A stretch of 64,000 bases of DNA from positions 3,969,501 through 4,033,500 of the forward strand of contig NZ_CP036200.1 in the NCBI RefSeq assembly GCF_004295345.1, written 5' to 3'. Positions 56,002 through 64,000 of the stretch are shown piece by piece (within the stretch, counting starts at the first letter, position 1; each line of letters opens with the position of its first letter). A program made the translations under genes and the position numbers. The stretch comes from Shewanella maritima (GTDB lineage: Bacteria; Pseudomonadota; Gammaproteobacteria; Enterobacterales; Shewanellaceae). The notes below the pieces were generated by a model. That model saw only the letters and a program-made list of their open reading frames with translations. It ran no database searches and had not been told where the DNA came from.

Positions 56002-58650
56002 TTATTGCGGTGAGCATGACGCCGCTGGTAGGCGTTTAATCCACTCAGCAATGAGCGCTACGCCTTCTTCATGAGATAGGCTGCGGCCAATCTCTGGCAT
56101 GCGATCACCCGGGTCATTGCTTGCCATACGGAAGTGTAAAATCGACTCCTCTGGGCTGCCCGGCACGATATCAAACCCTAAACTGCCGCCGCCGTATGCA
56201 ACTGGTGACTTACAGGTACCGTGAGAGAAACCAGCATCCTCGTCATAAGCTCTAAAGTATTCAAGCTTAAGACCTGTGTTGGATGCATTACCCTCTGGGC
56301 GGTGACAGTGAGCACAGTTGATATCTAGGTAACCTTTAGCTGTGTTCATTAACTCTGCATCTGACATAGAGGCGTAATCAAGCATAGTGTCATCGAGGAA
56401 CTCAGGTACTTTATCTACTGTATCTAGCGCAGGTACACCGTCTAAAATCCCATGAGCTTGCCATTTACTCAGCTGATTCATGCTGCCATCGCTATAGGCA
56501 TATGTGCGATTTAAATGACGCGCTTTTGGCCCTAGCGGCATAAACACAGCATTGCTGTCTTCATTGGCTTTGAACTGATGACACTGCTTACATTGGTTCA
56601 TGCTAGGAACCACGTAATCAAAGTCAAAAGTTTCGCCTTTGTGCGTGAGTGTTTTACCTTGAATCGCACCGGCTTTTGCCAGCATGGCATCTGACTTTTC
56701 AGCATTCCAAACATAAGGCAATGCGCTCCAGCCTGTTTCACGGCGGATAAGCAAGCGAGTTTCAATTAAATCTTCGTTAGCAAAACCGCGATTATTGGTA
56801 TTTACAGGTAACGCAAATGTTTTACTAATGACGGTGCCAACTGGGAAGTCAAATGCCTCGTTTGCGTCAAAGCTCGCTTTTTGGCCATCAGGTACGTATA
56901 CAAAACGATACTTAGATGCATGATCGGTAAATAGCGGACTATTCAAATCATACGGTAGGCCACCTGAGTTTGGCGCGGCAGTTGGATTGCTCGCATCGGC
57001 AAACAGGTTGTAGTCTGACAATTTCGGGCAGTTTGCCCCAGTCAGTGCTGACCAGTTAACTTCGCTACCGGTCGTTTCACAAAGGCTTAGGTCGCCATCG
57101 CCCTCTAGGCCACCTTCACCTTCACCAATGGTGCCGCCACCGCCAATAAGTACGCCACCATCACAGCCTTCGGTATCATCATCAACGCCGCAACCAAAGA
57201 TCTCCTCTCCGAAGGTAACGGTATGAACAGGTAGGCTAACTTGCGAGCAGTTCATGATTTCTGCTTGCTTTGCCTCATACAAGGTATCAGGCACGTTCAT
57301 GTCAGTATTACTGTTGGCAAACAGGCGACCATAACTTACATCACCATTGTTTTGCGCACAGACATTCTCGCTACCATCTTGCGCAAATGGCATTTCTTGT
57401 AGGCCAAGGTAAGCGGCAGTGCCGTTATTGGAAAGCATTTCTCCTAGACCGTCATACAAGATGCCTGGCATGCTGCCGTGGGTAAACAGGTAAGCTTTAA
57501 TCACATCTTCAATCAAATAGCCTTTTGGCTTGCTGCCATAGTTCTCGATTTTATTGTCATGGATAAAGATATTACGCGGCGTTGGGCGCCAGCCATCTTC
57601 AATGGCTTGACCTGGTTGGCCATAGTTACCGACAAAGGTGCTAATATCAGGCTCAGCAATAAAGAAACTTGAAACGGTTAGACCAACCGTATCGTGGTTA
57701 GTTATTTCGTTGTTGAAGATCTCAACATCATCAGTCGATAGTACAATTACGCCTGTTCCCGGTGGCACAATGTGTACCCCTGCAGGGTTTGACGACGCGT
57801 TAGCAAAGTTCAAGGTGTTGTTATCGTAAACCTTGTTATTAAATATCCGGACGCTTGAGCCGTATCTATGGTTGTTAATCGGTAGATCAAAAATCAAGAT
57901 ACCGCCGGTATTGCCCATGGCTTCGTTGTCGTAAACATCGGCGTACTTTGAGTTCTCAATTTCAATGCCGGCGACGTTTTCTTTGGCGATATTACGTCTA
58001 ACGACTATGTACTCAGATTGACCCACATAGATACCGGCATCAGCACTACCACGTACATAGGTGTCTTCAATAAGGATATTTTGACATTCAACTGGGTAGA
58101 GACCATACGCGCCATTGTCTTGATCAAGCTCACCTTCCCAAATTGTAGCTAGGCGGCGCAGAATAATGCCATTGGTATTTTTAAGCTTGATACCGTTGTT
58201 TTTCGCTTCGTTTACCGATAAGTCTTGAATGATGATATTAACTGCGTTTTGCACAAAGATACCATCACCAGAGTTTGCCTCGGAGAAGTCTAAAATCGTC
58301 TCATCCTGACCATAACCCATAATGGTAATGTTTTTCGCAAAGGTACCATCACCGTCGACATCACCGTCAAACAGTAAGGTTGACTCAATCTTGAAGTTAC
58401 CTTTTGGCAGTACGATAACATCGCCTGACTGGGCGTTAATCAATGCTTCTTGAATACTGATGGTGAGGTTGTCGCCAGGGTCAACCATAATTGCACCTTC
58501 AGGGAAAGTTGGACCCGATACTGGTGGCTGAACCACAGGGGTGTCCACTTTGGGCGTATCGTCATCATCTGAGCCACAACCTGTCAGCCCCACACTGACA
58601 GCCGTGGCAACCATGGTAGGTATTAGCCAGGCTAATTTATTGTTGAACAT
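56002..58650 (-). CDS. Parallel beta-helix protein fused to a diheme c domain (lipoprotein)
   Basis: An 882-residue exported lipoprotein (signal ends VGLTGC at residue 25). Residues about 45-450 form a parallel beta-helix of the TIGR03805 type with repeated N-x-G-I and N-x-I patterns (for example NNGIKLKNTNGIILRR and SEYIVVRRN). An acidic Gly-rich linker lies near residues 490-540. The C-terminal part is a SO2930-type diheme cytochrome with CKQCH (687-691) and CAHCH (779-783). In the two-gene form known elsewhere these domains are separate proteins; here they are fused, with a free paralogue downstream. The substrate and acceptor are unknown. A good CRP-like site lies upstream. Confidence 0.88.
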   Translation of the reverse strand: MFNNKLAWLIPTMVATAVSVGLTGCGSDDDDTPKVDTPVVQPPVSGPTFPEGAIMVDPGDNLTISIQEALINAQSGDVIVLPKGNFKIESTLLFDGDVDGDGTFAKNITIMGYGQDETILDFSEANSGDGIFVQNAVNIIIQDLSVNEAKNNGIKLKNTNGIILRRLATIWEGELDQDNGAYGLYPVECQNILIEDTYVRGSADAGIYVGQSEYIVVRRNIAKENVAGIEIENSKYADVYDNEAMGNTGGILIFDLPINNHRYGSSVRIFNNKVYDNNTLNFANASSNPAGVHIVPPGTGVIVLSTDDVEIFNNEITNHDTVGLTVSSFFIAEPDISTFVGNYGQPGQAIEDGWRPTPRNIFIHDNKIENYGSKPKGYLIEDVIKAYLFTHGSMPGILYDGLGEMLSNNGTAAYLGLQEMPFAQDGSENVCAQNNGDVSYGRLFANSNTDMNVPDTLYEAKQAEIMNCSQVSLPVHTVTFGEEIFGCGVDDDTEGCDGGVLIGGGGTIGEGEGGLEGDGDLSLCETTGSEVNWSALTGANCPKLSDYNLFADASNPTAAPNSGGLPYDLNSPLFTDHASKYRFVYVPDGQKASFDANEAFDFPVGTVISKTFALPVNTNNRGFANEDLIETRLLIRRETGWSALPYVWNAEKSDAMLAKAGAIQGKTLTHKGETFDFDYVVPSMNQCKQCHQFKANEDSNAVFMPLGPKARHLNRTYAYSDGSMNQLSKWQAHGILDGVPALDTVDKVPEFLDDTMLDYASMSDAELMNTAKGYLDINCAHCHRPEGNASNTGLKLEYFRAYDEDAGFSHGTCKSPVAYGGGSLGFDIVPGSPEESILHFRMASNDPGDRMPEIGRSLSHEEGVALIAEWIKRLPAASCSPQ

Positions 58651-58776
58651 AGCATCTCCTGCTTTTTTATTATCTGCTATTTGTTTTTGCTTTAGTTTTT
58701 ATTTGTAGAGAGACAATGTTAAAGCTGCAGGCACAGGTAAATGCCATTTAACACTTAAGTAACAACATGCCTTGGG

Positions 58777-58796
58777 AATGTGATTTAGATCAATGT
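58777..58796. promoter_or_regulatory. CRP-like site upstream of the beta-helix/diheme gene
   Basis: AATGTGATTTAGATCAATG closely follows the CRP consensus AATGTGATCTAGATCACAT. It lies about 130 bases before the start codon on the minus strand. CRP control of cytochromes is usual in Shewanella. Confidence 0.6.
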
Positions 58797-58941
58797 GAAA
58801 AGTGGCCACACTTTTTGTAAGGGTTGTGTGTCAGGAGGTAAATGTCAGGCGAATATGTGAGGGGAGCTTGCAAGATCGTAGTGGGCTCGAGGGGGAAACA
58901 TGGGTGACGTGCCGCGTTTGTCAAACTTCTGATAGTCAAAC

Positions 58942-58970
58942 AAAAAGCCGACCTTTGTAGGTCGGCTTTG
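58942..58970 (-). terminator. Terminator of the DUF3083-like gene
   Basis: Stem aaagccgacc / ggtcggcttt; on the minus strand a T run follows. It lies about 100 bases after the stop at 59071. A smaller hairpin, cttagcc/ggctaag, lies between at about 59029-59046. The rest of the 420-base gap holds the CRP-like site and no gene. Confidence 0.8.
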
Positions 58971-59070
58971 AAGATAATCACAACGCTCTTATCGCGACTA
59001 ACGTATTACTACAAACTTGTCGCGACTAGCTTAGCCTACAGGCTAAGTTGCCCGCTATTGCACCATTACT

Positions 59071-60138
59071 TTAAGCTTTGTAACTTAAGTGCTGGTGGAA
59101 ACGTACAGTTAAGTCGATGTGCTCTTTGTCGAAATCAAATTCGCCAATAAATTTGCGCAGAGCATCTTCAACCTGATTCATAAAGCGGCCATAACCTTCA
59201 TCAATCACGTCATCCTTACCCGCTACAATCACAAAACGTAACGCTTCAACGAGCTGGCTACCGTCCCAATGACAAACCGGGTCAGGGTTGTTGTCAGCTG
59301 GATCAAAACCAATCATTTGCAATTCGTCAGTGCTAGTTAGTTCATCGTATTTACTGTTACGAACTAACGGGAATTTATCATTGGCTATCACAGCCACACG
59401 ATTAAGCTGTTTTGACTTGGCTGCTTCTACAAATTTATCGCTCACTAGCTGATAGCTTTCGTTATAGTCAGTGACGTTATCGGTGACGAATTGACGCTTG
59501 ATTTTACGGTCAACTGGTAGGGTAATCATCACATAGTTGAGACTGCTAACACTTTCAGGTAGCTGGCATTCTCTGCGTTGATAACGACTGTTGAGCTTTC
59601 TAAGCTTGTAAGCGTACGTTTCTTTACGTCCTTTATTTTTGGCGAAGAAATCATAAGAGATATGTTGGTGATCTCGGATTTTAGTCGCAAGCTGCACAGT
59701 TGGTAGCTCTGCCATCAGTGCTTTAGTAAATTGCTGGATTTTCGCGTGGAAGCGCGCAGCATTGTTACGTAAGTCTTCACCCGTTGATAAAAACACAACT
59801 TTGAGCTTTTTAGCGCGATGATTTGGCGTGGTATATAAACGGTTTGCCTCATGGTGCGCCGGGTTGTAAAACAACCTGAGCTGCTCAGGGGTTGAGAAGT
59901 AGTATGAGTCAGTATGAAAACGCACTACTGGCAATTTATCGCTTGCCACAACGTGGACATTGTAGAGCTCAAATTCTTCGGCTTTGCTAAATACTAGGTT
60001 GCTGAATTCACGGTAACAGTCATCAATACTTTTATAGTGACTCAAAAATTCATCGGTAAGTGGGAAGCCAACGGTAATGTACTGATTCTTTCGCGCCGTG
60101 GTCGGTAAATAGACTTTCTTTTGACGACTGACTGACAT
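59071..60138 (-). CDS. DUF3083-like protein of unknown function with internal duplication
   Basis: A 355-residue cytoplasmic protein without signal or membrane segment. The family appears to be DUF3083, seen mainly in Shewanella. It is built from two related halves: residues about 20-175 (VHVVASDKLPVVRF, STPEQLRLFYNPA, RDHQHISYDF) and about 205-355 (VAVIANDKFPLVRN, STDELQMIGFDPA, RFHQHLSYKA). No catalytic pattern is visible. It is basic at the N-terminus and in the linker between the halves. It is transcribed alone, with its own terminator. Confidence 0.8.
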   Translation of the reverse strand: MSVSRQKKVYLPTTARKNQYITVGFPLTDEFLSHYKSIDDCYREFSNLVFSKAEEFELYNVHVVASDKLPVVRFHTDSYYFSTPEQLRLFYNPAHHEANRLYTTPNHRAKKLKVVFLSTGEDLRNNAARFHAKIQQFTKALMAELPTVQLATKIRDHQHISYDFFAKNKGRKETYAYKLRKLNSRYQRRECQLPESVSSLNYVMITLPVDRKIKRQFVTDNVTDYNESYQLVSDKFVEAAKSKQLNRVAVIANDKFPLVRNSKYDELTSTDELQMIGFDPADNNPDPVCHWDGSQLVEALRFVIVAGKDDVIDEGYGRFMNQVEDALRKFIGEFDFDKEHIDLTVRFHQHLSYKA

Positions 60139-60356
60139 GTTATTTCCTTTTAGTCGTGAGACCCTTGTACGTGAGGGTTAGCCGAAACATTGTGTAGCAA
60201 TATAAAAGCTAAGCGTATGTTACTGGATTAACCTTAAAATAATATGACTTTTGTAAAGATATTGACAACTTGATGACAAAATTGAAACTTGAATCACGGC
60301 CAAAATATAAGGCAAGTGACTCAAGCAAAGTAGGGGGAATTGCATACGACCTGAGC

Positions 60357-60935
60357 TTATTTAGCCTCAAGTACCTGCTCGATATAGGGCTGCATCCATT
60401 GGGTGATTTGCGGTTGAGCGCTGGCATTGGGGTGGATGCCATCGCGCTGCATTAAATCTTTGTTAGGTGCTATTTCTTGCATAAAAAATGGTGCCAGTGT
60501 TAGGTCATAATCATCAGCTAATTGATGATAAACCTGATTAAACATTTTAGCGTAACGCGGCCCATAGTTTGGCGGCACCATGATTTCGGTAAGTAATACC
60601 TCAGCACCTGCGTTAATTGAGGTATCAATGATTTTTGTAAGATTTGATTTCAGTTGTTTAGGGTTGAAGCCGCGCAGGCCATCATTTCCTCCAAGCTCAA
60701 CGACCACAAGGTCAACTTGGCTAGAGTCAAGCAGGCTAGGCAGTCTGCGCAATCCGCCTGCCGTTGTTTCGCCACTCACCGAGCCATTTATGACTTGATG
60801 TTGAGGTAGGTTTTGCTGTAACAAATATACCCAACCCTGATCTTCATCGATGCCGTATCCAGCACTTAAGCTATCACCTAAGATTAAAATCGTGGCAGCA
60901 TGGGTTGGAGCTATCAGGCTTAAGATGACAGCCAT
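60357..60935 (-). CDS. tesA: Acyl-CoA thioesterase I / lysophospholipase L1 TesA
   Basis: An SGNH hydrolase of about 190 residues, periplasmic in E. coli. Block I is LILGDSLSAGYG with the nucleophile Ser, GGNDGLRG holds the Asn block, and DGIHPNASAQ the Asp-x2-His. The start is uncertain: the ATG at 60935 gives a short signal without a positive charge. An in-frame ATT at 60956 would add KRLALA and make a normal signal peptide, but ATT is a rare start. It is divergent from ybbA, as in E. coli. Confidence 0.9.
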   Translation of the reverse strand: MAVILSLIAPTHAATILILGDSLSAGYGIDEDQGWVYLLQQNLPQHQVINGSVSGETTAGGLRRLPSLLDSSQVDLVVVELGGNDGLRGFNPKQLKSNLTKIIDTSINAGAEVLLTEIMVPPNYGPRYAKMFNQVYHQLADDYDLTLAPFFMQEIAPNKDLMQRDGIHPNASAQPQITQWMQPYIEQVLEAK

Positions 60936-60978
60936 AGCCAGCGCTAAACGCTTAATAGATAAAACAAAGAAGGATTGT

Positions 60979-61734
60979 ATGTCGACTAACAGTGAGTTAA
61001 TTGCAAGTGCCATTCGCGTTACTAACCTCAAAAAATCTGTAGAAACCCAAGAGGGAGAGCTTACTATCCTCAAGGGCATTAATATGGATGTCAAGCAAGG
61101 CGAGAGTGTGGCGATTCTCGGCCCTTCTGGTTCTGGCAAGTCAACTTTACTTGGGTTGCTTGCCGCCCTAGACACACCCACTGAAGGCGAGATTATGCTT
61201 GATGGTGTTGGGCTTTCTAACCTTAATGAAGAGCAAAAAGCCGCATTGCGTAAGCAAAAAGTCAGTTTCATTTTTCAATCTTTCATGCTGGTCGATACCC
61301 TAACCGCGCTGGAAAACGTGATGCTGCCGGCAGAGCTTGCAGGCGTTAACGATGCCAAAACTAAAGCTGAGCAAATGCTAGAGCGCGTTGGCTTAGGGCA
61401 CAGATTAACCCATTTACCGAAACAGCTCTCAGGTGGCGAGCAACAAAGGGTGGCAATTGCCCGCGCGTTTATTTGCGAGCCTAAGGTGTTATTTGCCGAT
61501 GAACCAACAGGTAACCTTGATAGCGCTAATGGCGATAAAATTGCCGATATGCTGTTTGCATTAAACCAGGAGTCTGACACCACTTTGGTACTGGTTACCC
61601 ATGATCTACATCTTGCCAAGCGTTGTGCTCGTCAGCTAACCATGGATAGCGGCGTGTTGACTGAAACAACCGAGTCTCAAGCAGCAAACGAGCAAGATAC
61701 GACAGGGCAAGCTGTTGCAGCGGAGGCGGTGTAA
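60979..61734 (+). CDS. ybbA: ABC transporter ATP-binding protein YbbA
   Basis: A 251-residue MacB/LolD-type ATPase. Walker A is LGPSGSGKSTLLG, the signature LSGGEQQRVAIARAF, and Walker B VLFADEPTGNLDS. The true start is the ATG at 60979, behind aagaagga; the longer open frame upstream lies over tesA. It supplies energy to YbbP. Its stop overlaps the ybbP start (TAATG). The E. coli tesA-ybbA-ybbP arrangement is kept. Confidence 0.95.
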   Translation: MSTNSELIASAIRVTNLKKSVETQEGELTILKGINMDVKQGESVAILGPSGSGKSTLLGLLAALDTPTEGEIMLDGVGLSNLNEEQKAALRKQKVSFIFQSFMLVDTLTALENVMLPAELAGVNDAKTKAEQMLERVGLGHRLTHLPKQLSGGEQQRVAIARAFICEPKVLFADEPTGNLDSANGDKIADMLFALNQESDTTLVLVTHDLHLAKRCARQLTMDSGVLTETTESQAANEQDTTGQAVAAEAV

Positions 61735-64000
61735 TGGCGTGGCAATTAGCATGGCGATTATTTAAACGTGAGCTAGCACAAGGGCAGTTAGTGTTGATTG
61801 TGCTGGCGATTACACTGGCGGTATTGTCTGTAAGCGGACTTGCTCGCGTGAGTGAGCGTTTGCAAGTGGCAATTAATGGCGAAGCGGCAAACTTTATCGC
61901 AGCTGACCGCATTATTAATTCTCCAATTGAAATTGACCCTAGCATTTTAACTAAAGCAACTGAGTTAGGTCTTGAGCATGTGACGAATATGGAGTTTAAC
62001 TCCATGGTTTATGCCGGCGATAACTTTCAGTTAGTGACGATTAAAGCAGTTGGAGATAAATACCCGCTTAAAGGCGCGATTGAACTTACTCAAGGTGAGA
62101 CGCAAGCTTTACCGGCTGAGCTAGAAGCCTGGTATGAGAACCGCCTTGGTGGCCTGTTAGGTTACCCACAACAAATCGAGCTAGGTGAAGTCAACTTTGC
62201 TATGAGCGAAGAGATCAGCCGTTTGCCAGACGGTGGATTTAACCCGTTTGCGTCTTCTCCTGTGTTGCTTATTCGCCTAGCCGATGTGGCTGCGACCGGT
62301 ATTATTCAGCCTGGTAGCCGCGTGACATATCGCTATCAGTTTAGTGGTGATGCCGAGGTGCTTGCAGAGTTTGAAACAGCCGTTAAGCCGATGCTAAATA
62401 ACTCGCAGCGCTGGGTAGATGTACAAAGTGGTGACTCACCTATCGCGAGCGCCGTTAAACGCGCTGAGCGCTTCTTATTACTGGCCAGTTTGTTGGGTAT
62501 TGCACTTGCCTGCGCCGCCATTGGTATTGCGGCGCAGCGTTATTGTCAGCGCCATTATGATGTGGTTGCCATGCTGAAAACCTTTGGTGCATCGGGCAAG
62601 CAAATCAGGCAGATTTTTGCCATGCACTTATTGTTGGTGACAGCCCTTGGTGTGGTGTTAGGTCTAATTGGTGGCTTCATTCTTGATAGTGTCATTAATG
62701 GGTTCTTGCCTGCAGAAATTGCTGCTTACTCGCCGCCTTATCTGCGCCCAGTGTTACTCGGCGTGACAACCGGCCTAATTAGCGCCTTTATGTTCTCTGC
62801 TTATCCGTTACTAAGGCTGTTGTCCATTCCGCCACTACGGGTGTTGCAAAATCAGCTTGAGGGTATTCAGGCAGGCATGTGGCTGCATCTGTTACTCAGC
62901 TTGTCAGCAATGGCGCTACTTGGGTATTTATACTCGCAAAGTTGGCCGCTCACTATGACGGTGGTATCGGCTGTGTTGCTGCTAGGCGCATTGTTGAGTG
63001 TGCTTGGCTTTGCACTTATCAGGCTTGGGCATGGTGTGGGCATGCGAACCACAAACCCATTGCAGCTAGCTTTGGCAGGGCTTAGACGCCGCGCACGGCA
63101 AAACGCTGTGCAGCTGGTTGGTTTTAGCAGTGCACTAGTATTGCTACTGACAATTCTTGCGCTGCGTCAGGACTTACTTAATGAGTGGCAAAAGCAGCTA
63201 CCAGAAAACGCCCCTAACTATTTTTTGGTTAATATTGCGCCGGAAGATACTCAGCCGCTCAACCAGTTTTTAGACTCGCATCAAATATTGGCCACCGATA
63301 TTTATCCAGTGATCCGCGGACGCTTAACCCATATCAATGGTGAAGAGCTTATTTCGCGCGAGCAAGAGAAAAACGGTGTTGAAGGACGTGTGGGGATCTC
63401 ACGTGAGCTTAATCTTACCTATAGAGAAACCTTACCGCCGAATAATGACATTGTTGAGGGTAAGTGGAATCAAGCTGATGATGAAGTGTCAGTCGAGTCA
63501 GAAGTCGCAGAACGTTTAGGCTTGAAGCTAGGTGATACTTTGACCTACAGTCTTGAAAATCAAAAAGTCGAAGTTAAAGTAGCAAGTTTCCGTCAAGTGC
63601 AGTGGGAAACCTTGCAGCCAAATTTCTTTATGATTTTCCGCCCTAAAGCCTTGCAGGATTTTTCATATACTTCGATGGCGAGCTTTCATTTAGACAATGC
63701 CAAGTTAGCTGCGCAGGGCAGTGAGCTGACTGCTAACCAGGTTGTATTGCAGCTTATTCAGCAATTCCCAACTATCTCTGTGATTGATGTTGGCGCTATG
63801 GTTGAGCAGTTACGGCAGATTATTGATCAGGTATCGTTGTCATTGTCTTTGGTATTGGCATTAGTATTACTGGCAAGTGCCTTAGTACTGATTGCGCAAA
63901 CTGAAGCTGGCATGGCAACACGTCAACGTGAGCTTGCTGTGCTGCGCACCTTTGGCGGCTCTGGCTGGCTGCTGCGCACCGCAACCGGATTTGAGTTTGC
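61734..64000 (+). CDS. ybbP: ABC transporter permease YbbP, N-terminal part
   Basis: An FtsX/MacB-type permease that runs off the window end; 755 residues are present without a stop. It opens MAWQLAWRLFKRELAQGQL, has a first membrane helix at about residues 18-38, a large periplasmic domain, an FtsX block (LLASLLGIALACAAIGIAAQ to LLVTALGVVLGLIGGF), and a second half starting near residue 440 with the same layout. With YbbA it forms a predicted export or extraction system of unknown substrate beside tesA. Confidence 0.93.
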   Translation, partial: MAWQLAWRLFKRELAQGQLVLIVLAITLAVLSVSGLARVSERLQVAINGEAANFIAADRIINSPIEIDPSILTKATELGLEHVTNMEFNSMVYAGDNFQLVTIKAVGDKYPLKGAIELTQGETQALPAELEAWYENRLGGLLGYPQQIELGEVNFAMSEEISRLPDGGFNPFASSPVLLIRLADVAATGIIQPGSRVTYRYQFSGDAEVLAEFETAVKPMLNNSQRWVDVQSGDSPIASAVKRAERFLLLASLLGIALACAAIGIAAQRYCQRHYDVVAMLKTFGASGKQIRQIFAMHLLLVTALGVVLGLIGGFILDSVINGFLPAEIAAYSPPYLRPVLLGVTTGLISAFMFSAYPLLRLLSIPPLRVLQNQLEGIQAGMWLHLLLSLSAMALLGYLYSQSWPLTMTVVSAVLLLGALLSVLGFALIRLGHGVGMRTTNPLQLALAGLRRRARQNAVQLVGFSSALVLLLTILALRQDLLNEWQKQLPENAPNYFLVNIAPEDTQPLNQFLDSHQILATDIYPVIRGRLTHINGEELISREQEKNGVEGRVGISRELNLTYRETLPPNNDIVEGKWNQADDEVSVESEVAERLGLKLGDTLTYSLENQKVEVKVASFRQVQWETLQPNFFMIFRPKALQDFSYTSMASFHLDNAKLAAQGSELTANQVVLQLIQQFPTISVIDVGAMVEQLRQIIDQVSLSLSLVLALVLLASALVLIAQTEAGMATRQRELAVLRTFGGSGWLLRTATGFEF

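Noticed and set aside
60936..61271. N-terminal extension of the tesA frame
   Set aside because: It lies over the ybbA coding sequence and does not look like a TesA N-terminus; the SGNH core begins just after residue 60935.
1..64000. Prophage, insertion sequence, CRISPR array or restriction system
   Set aside because: I looked for transposase, integrase, Cas, methylase and regularly spaced repeats and saw none.

Overview
The window reads as a stretch of chromosome from a marine gammaproteobacterium of the Shewanella group. This rests on gene content and order: tig-clpP-clpX-lon-hupB-ppiD, sapABCDF beside fabV, psp with ycjXF, a tetraheme flavocytochrome c, a SO2930-type diheme lipoprotein with a beta-helix partner, a DUF3083-like protein, and proteins that closely resemble Shewanella families. 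It is mostly core chromosome. I see no prophage, insertion sequence, CRISPR array or rRNA operon.

Layout. 1-6.2 kb: end of a DUF885 protein, ppiC, a GNAT acetyltransferase, feoAB iron(II) uptake behind a possible Fur box, and glnS. 6.3-14.5 kb: a copper-type TonB receptor, a Yip1-like membrane protein, miaE, ppiB-lpxH, cysS and folD. 14.6-15.2 kb: a tRNA operon (Pro, Arg, His) with a strong promoter and a decayed tRNA-Pro copy. 15.5-24 kb: the protein quality-control block, with a heat-shock (sigma-32) promoter for lon. 24.2-29.2 kb: a LysR regulator divergent from a secreted alkylsulfatase, a small secreted protein and an AraC/GyrI regulator. 29.3-35.9 kb: an accessory respiration module (DUF819 permease, LysR regulator, porin, and a divergent periplasmic flavocytochrome c reductase), then a MITE-like palindrome and a small TPR membrane protein. 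36-42.6 kb: fabV and sapABCDF. 42.8-48 kb: pspF and pspABC-ycjXF with a sigma-54-like promoter. 48.3-54.6 kb: a ComEA-like protein, yciK, a VolA/Pla-1-type surface lipase, sohB and an AraC regulator. 54.6-60.1 kb: two paralogous diheme c-type lipoproteins, one fused to a parallel beta-helix domain, and a DUF3083-like internally duplicated protein. 60.4-64 kb: tesA divergent from ybbA-ybbP, which runs off the window end.

Three genes (DUF819 permease, sapF, VolA-like lipase) are each broken by loss of one base in a short G or C run. All three encode otherwise intact proteins across the break, so sequencing error is as likely as real inactivation.

The most promising biology is the flavocytochrome module. 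Its catalytic residues match fumarate reductase Fcc3, but the residues that pack against fumarate are changed, and it has its own regulator, porin and permease. This looks like a respiratory unit for an organic acceptor that may not be fumarate. The second is the beta-helix/diheme lipoprotein pair, whose function is unknown and which has a good CRP-like site upstream.
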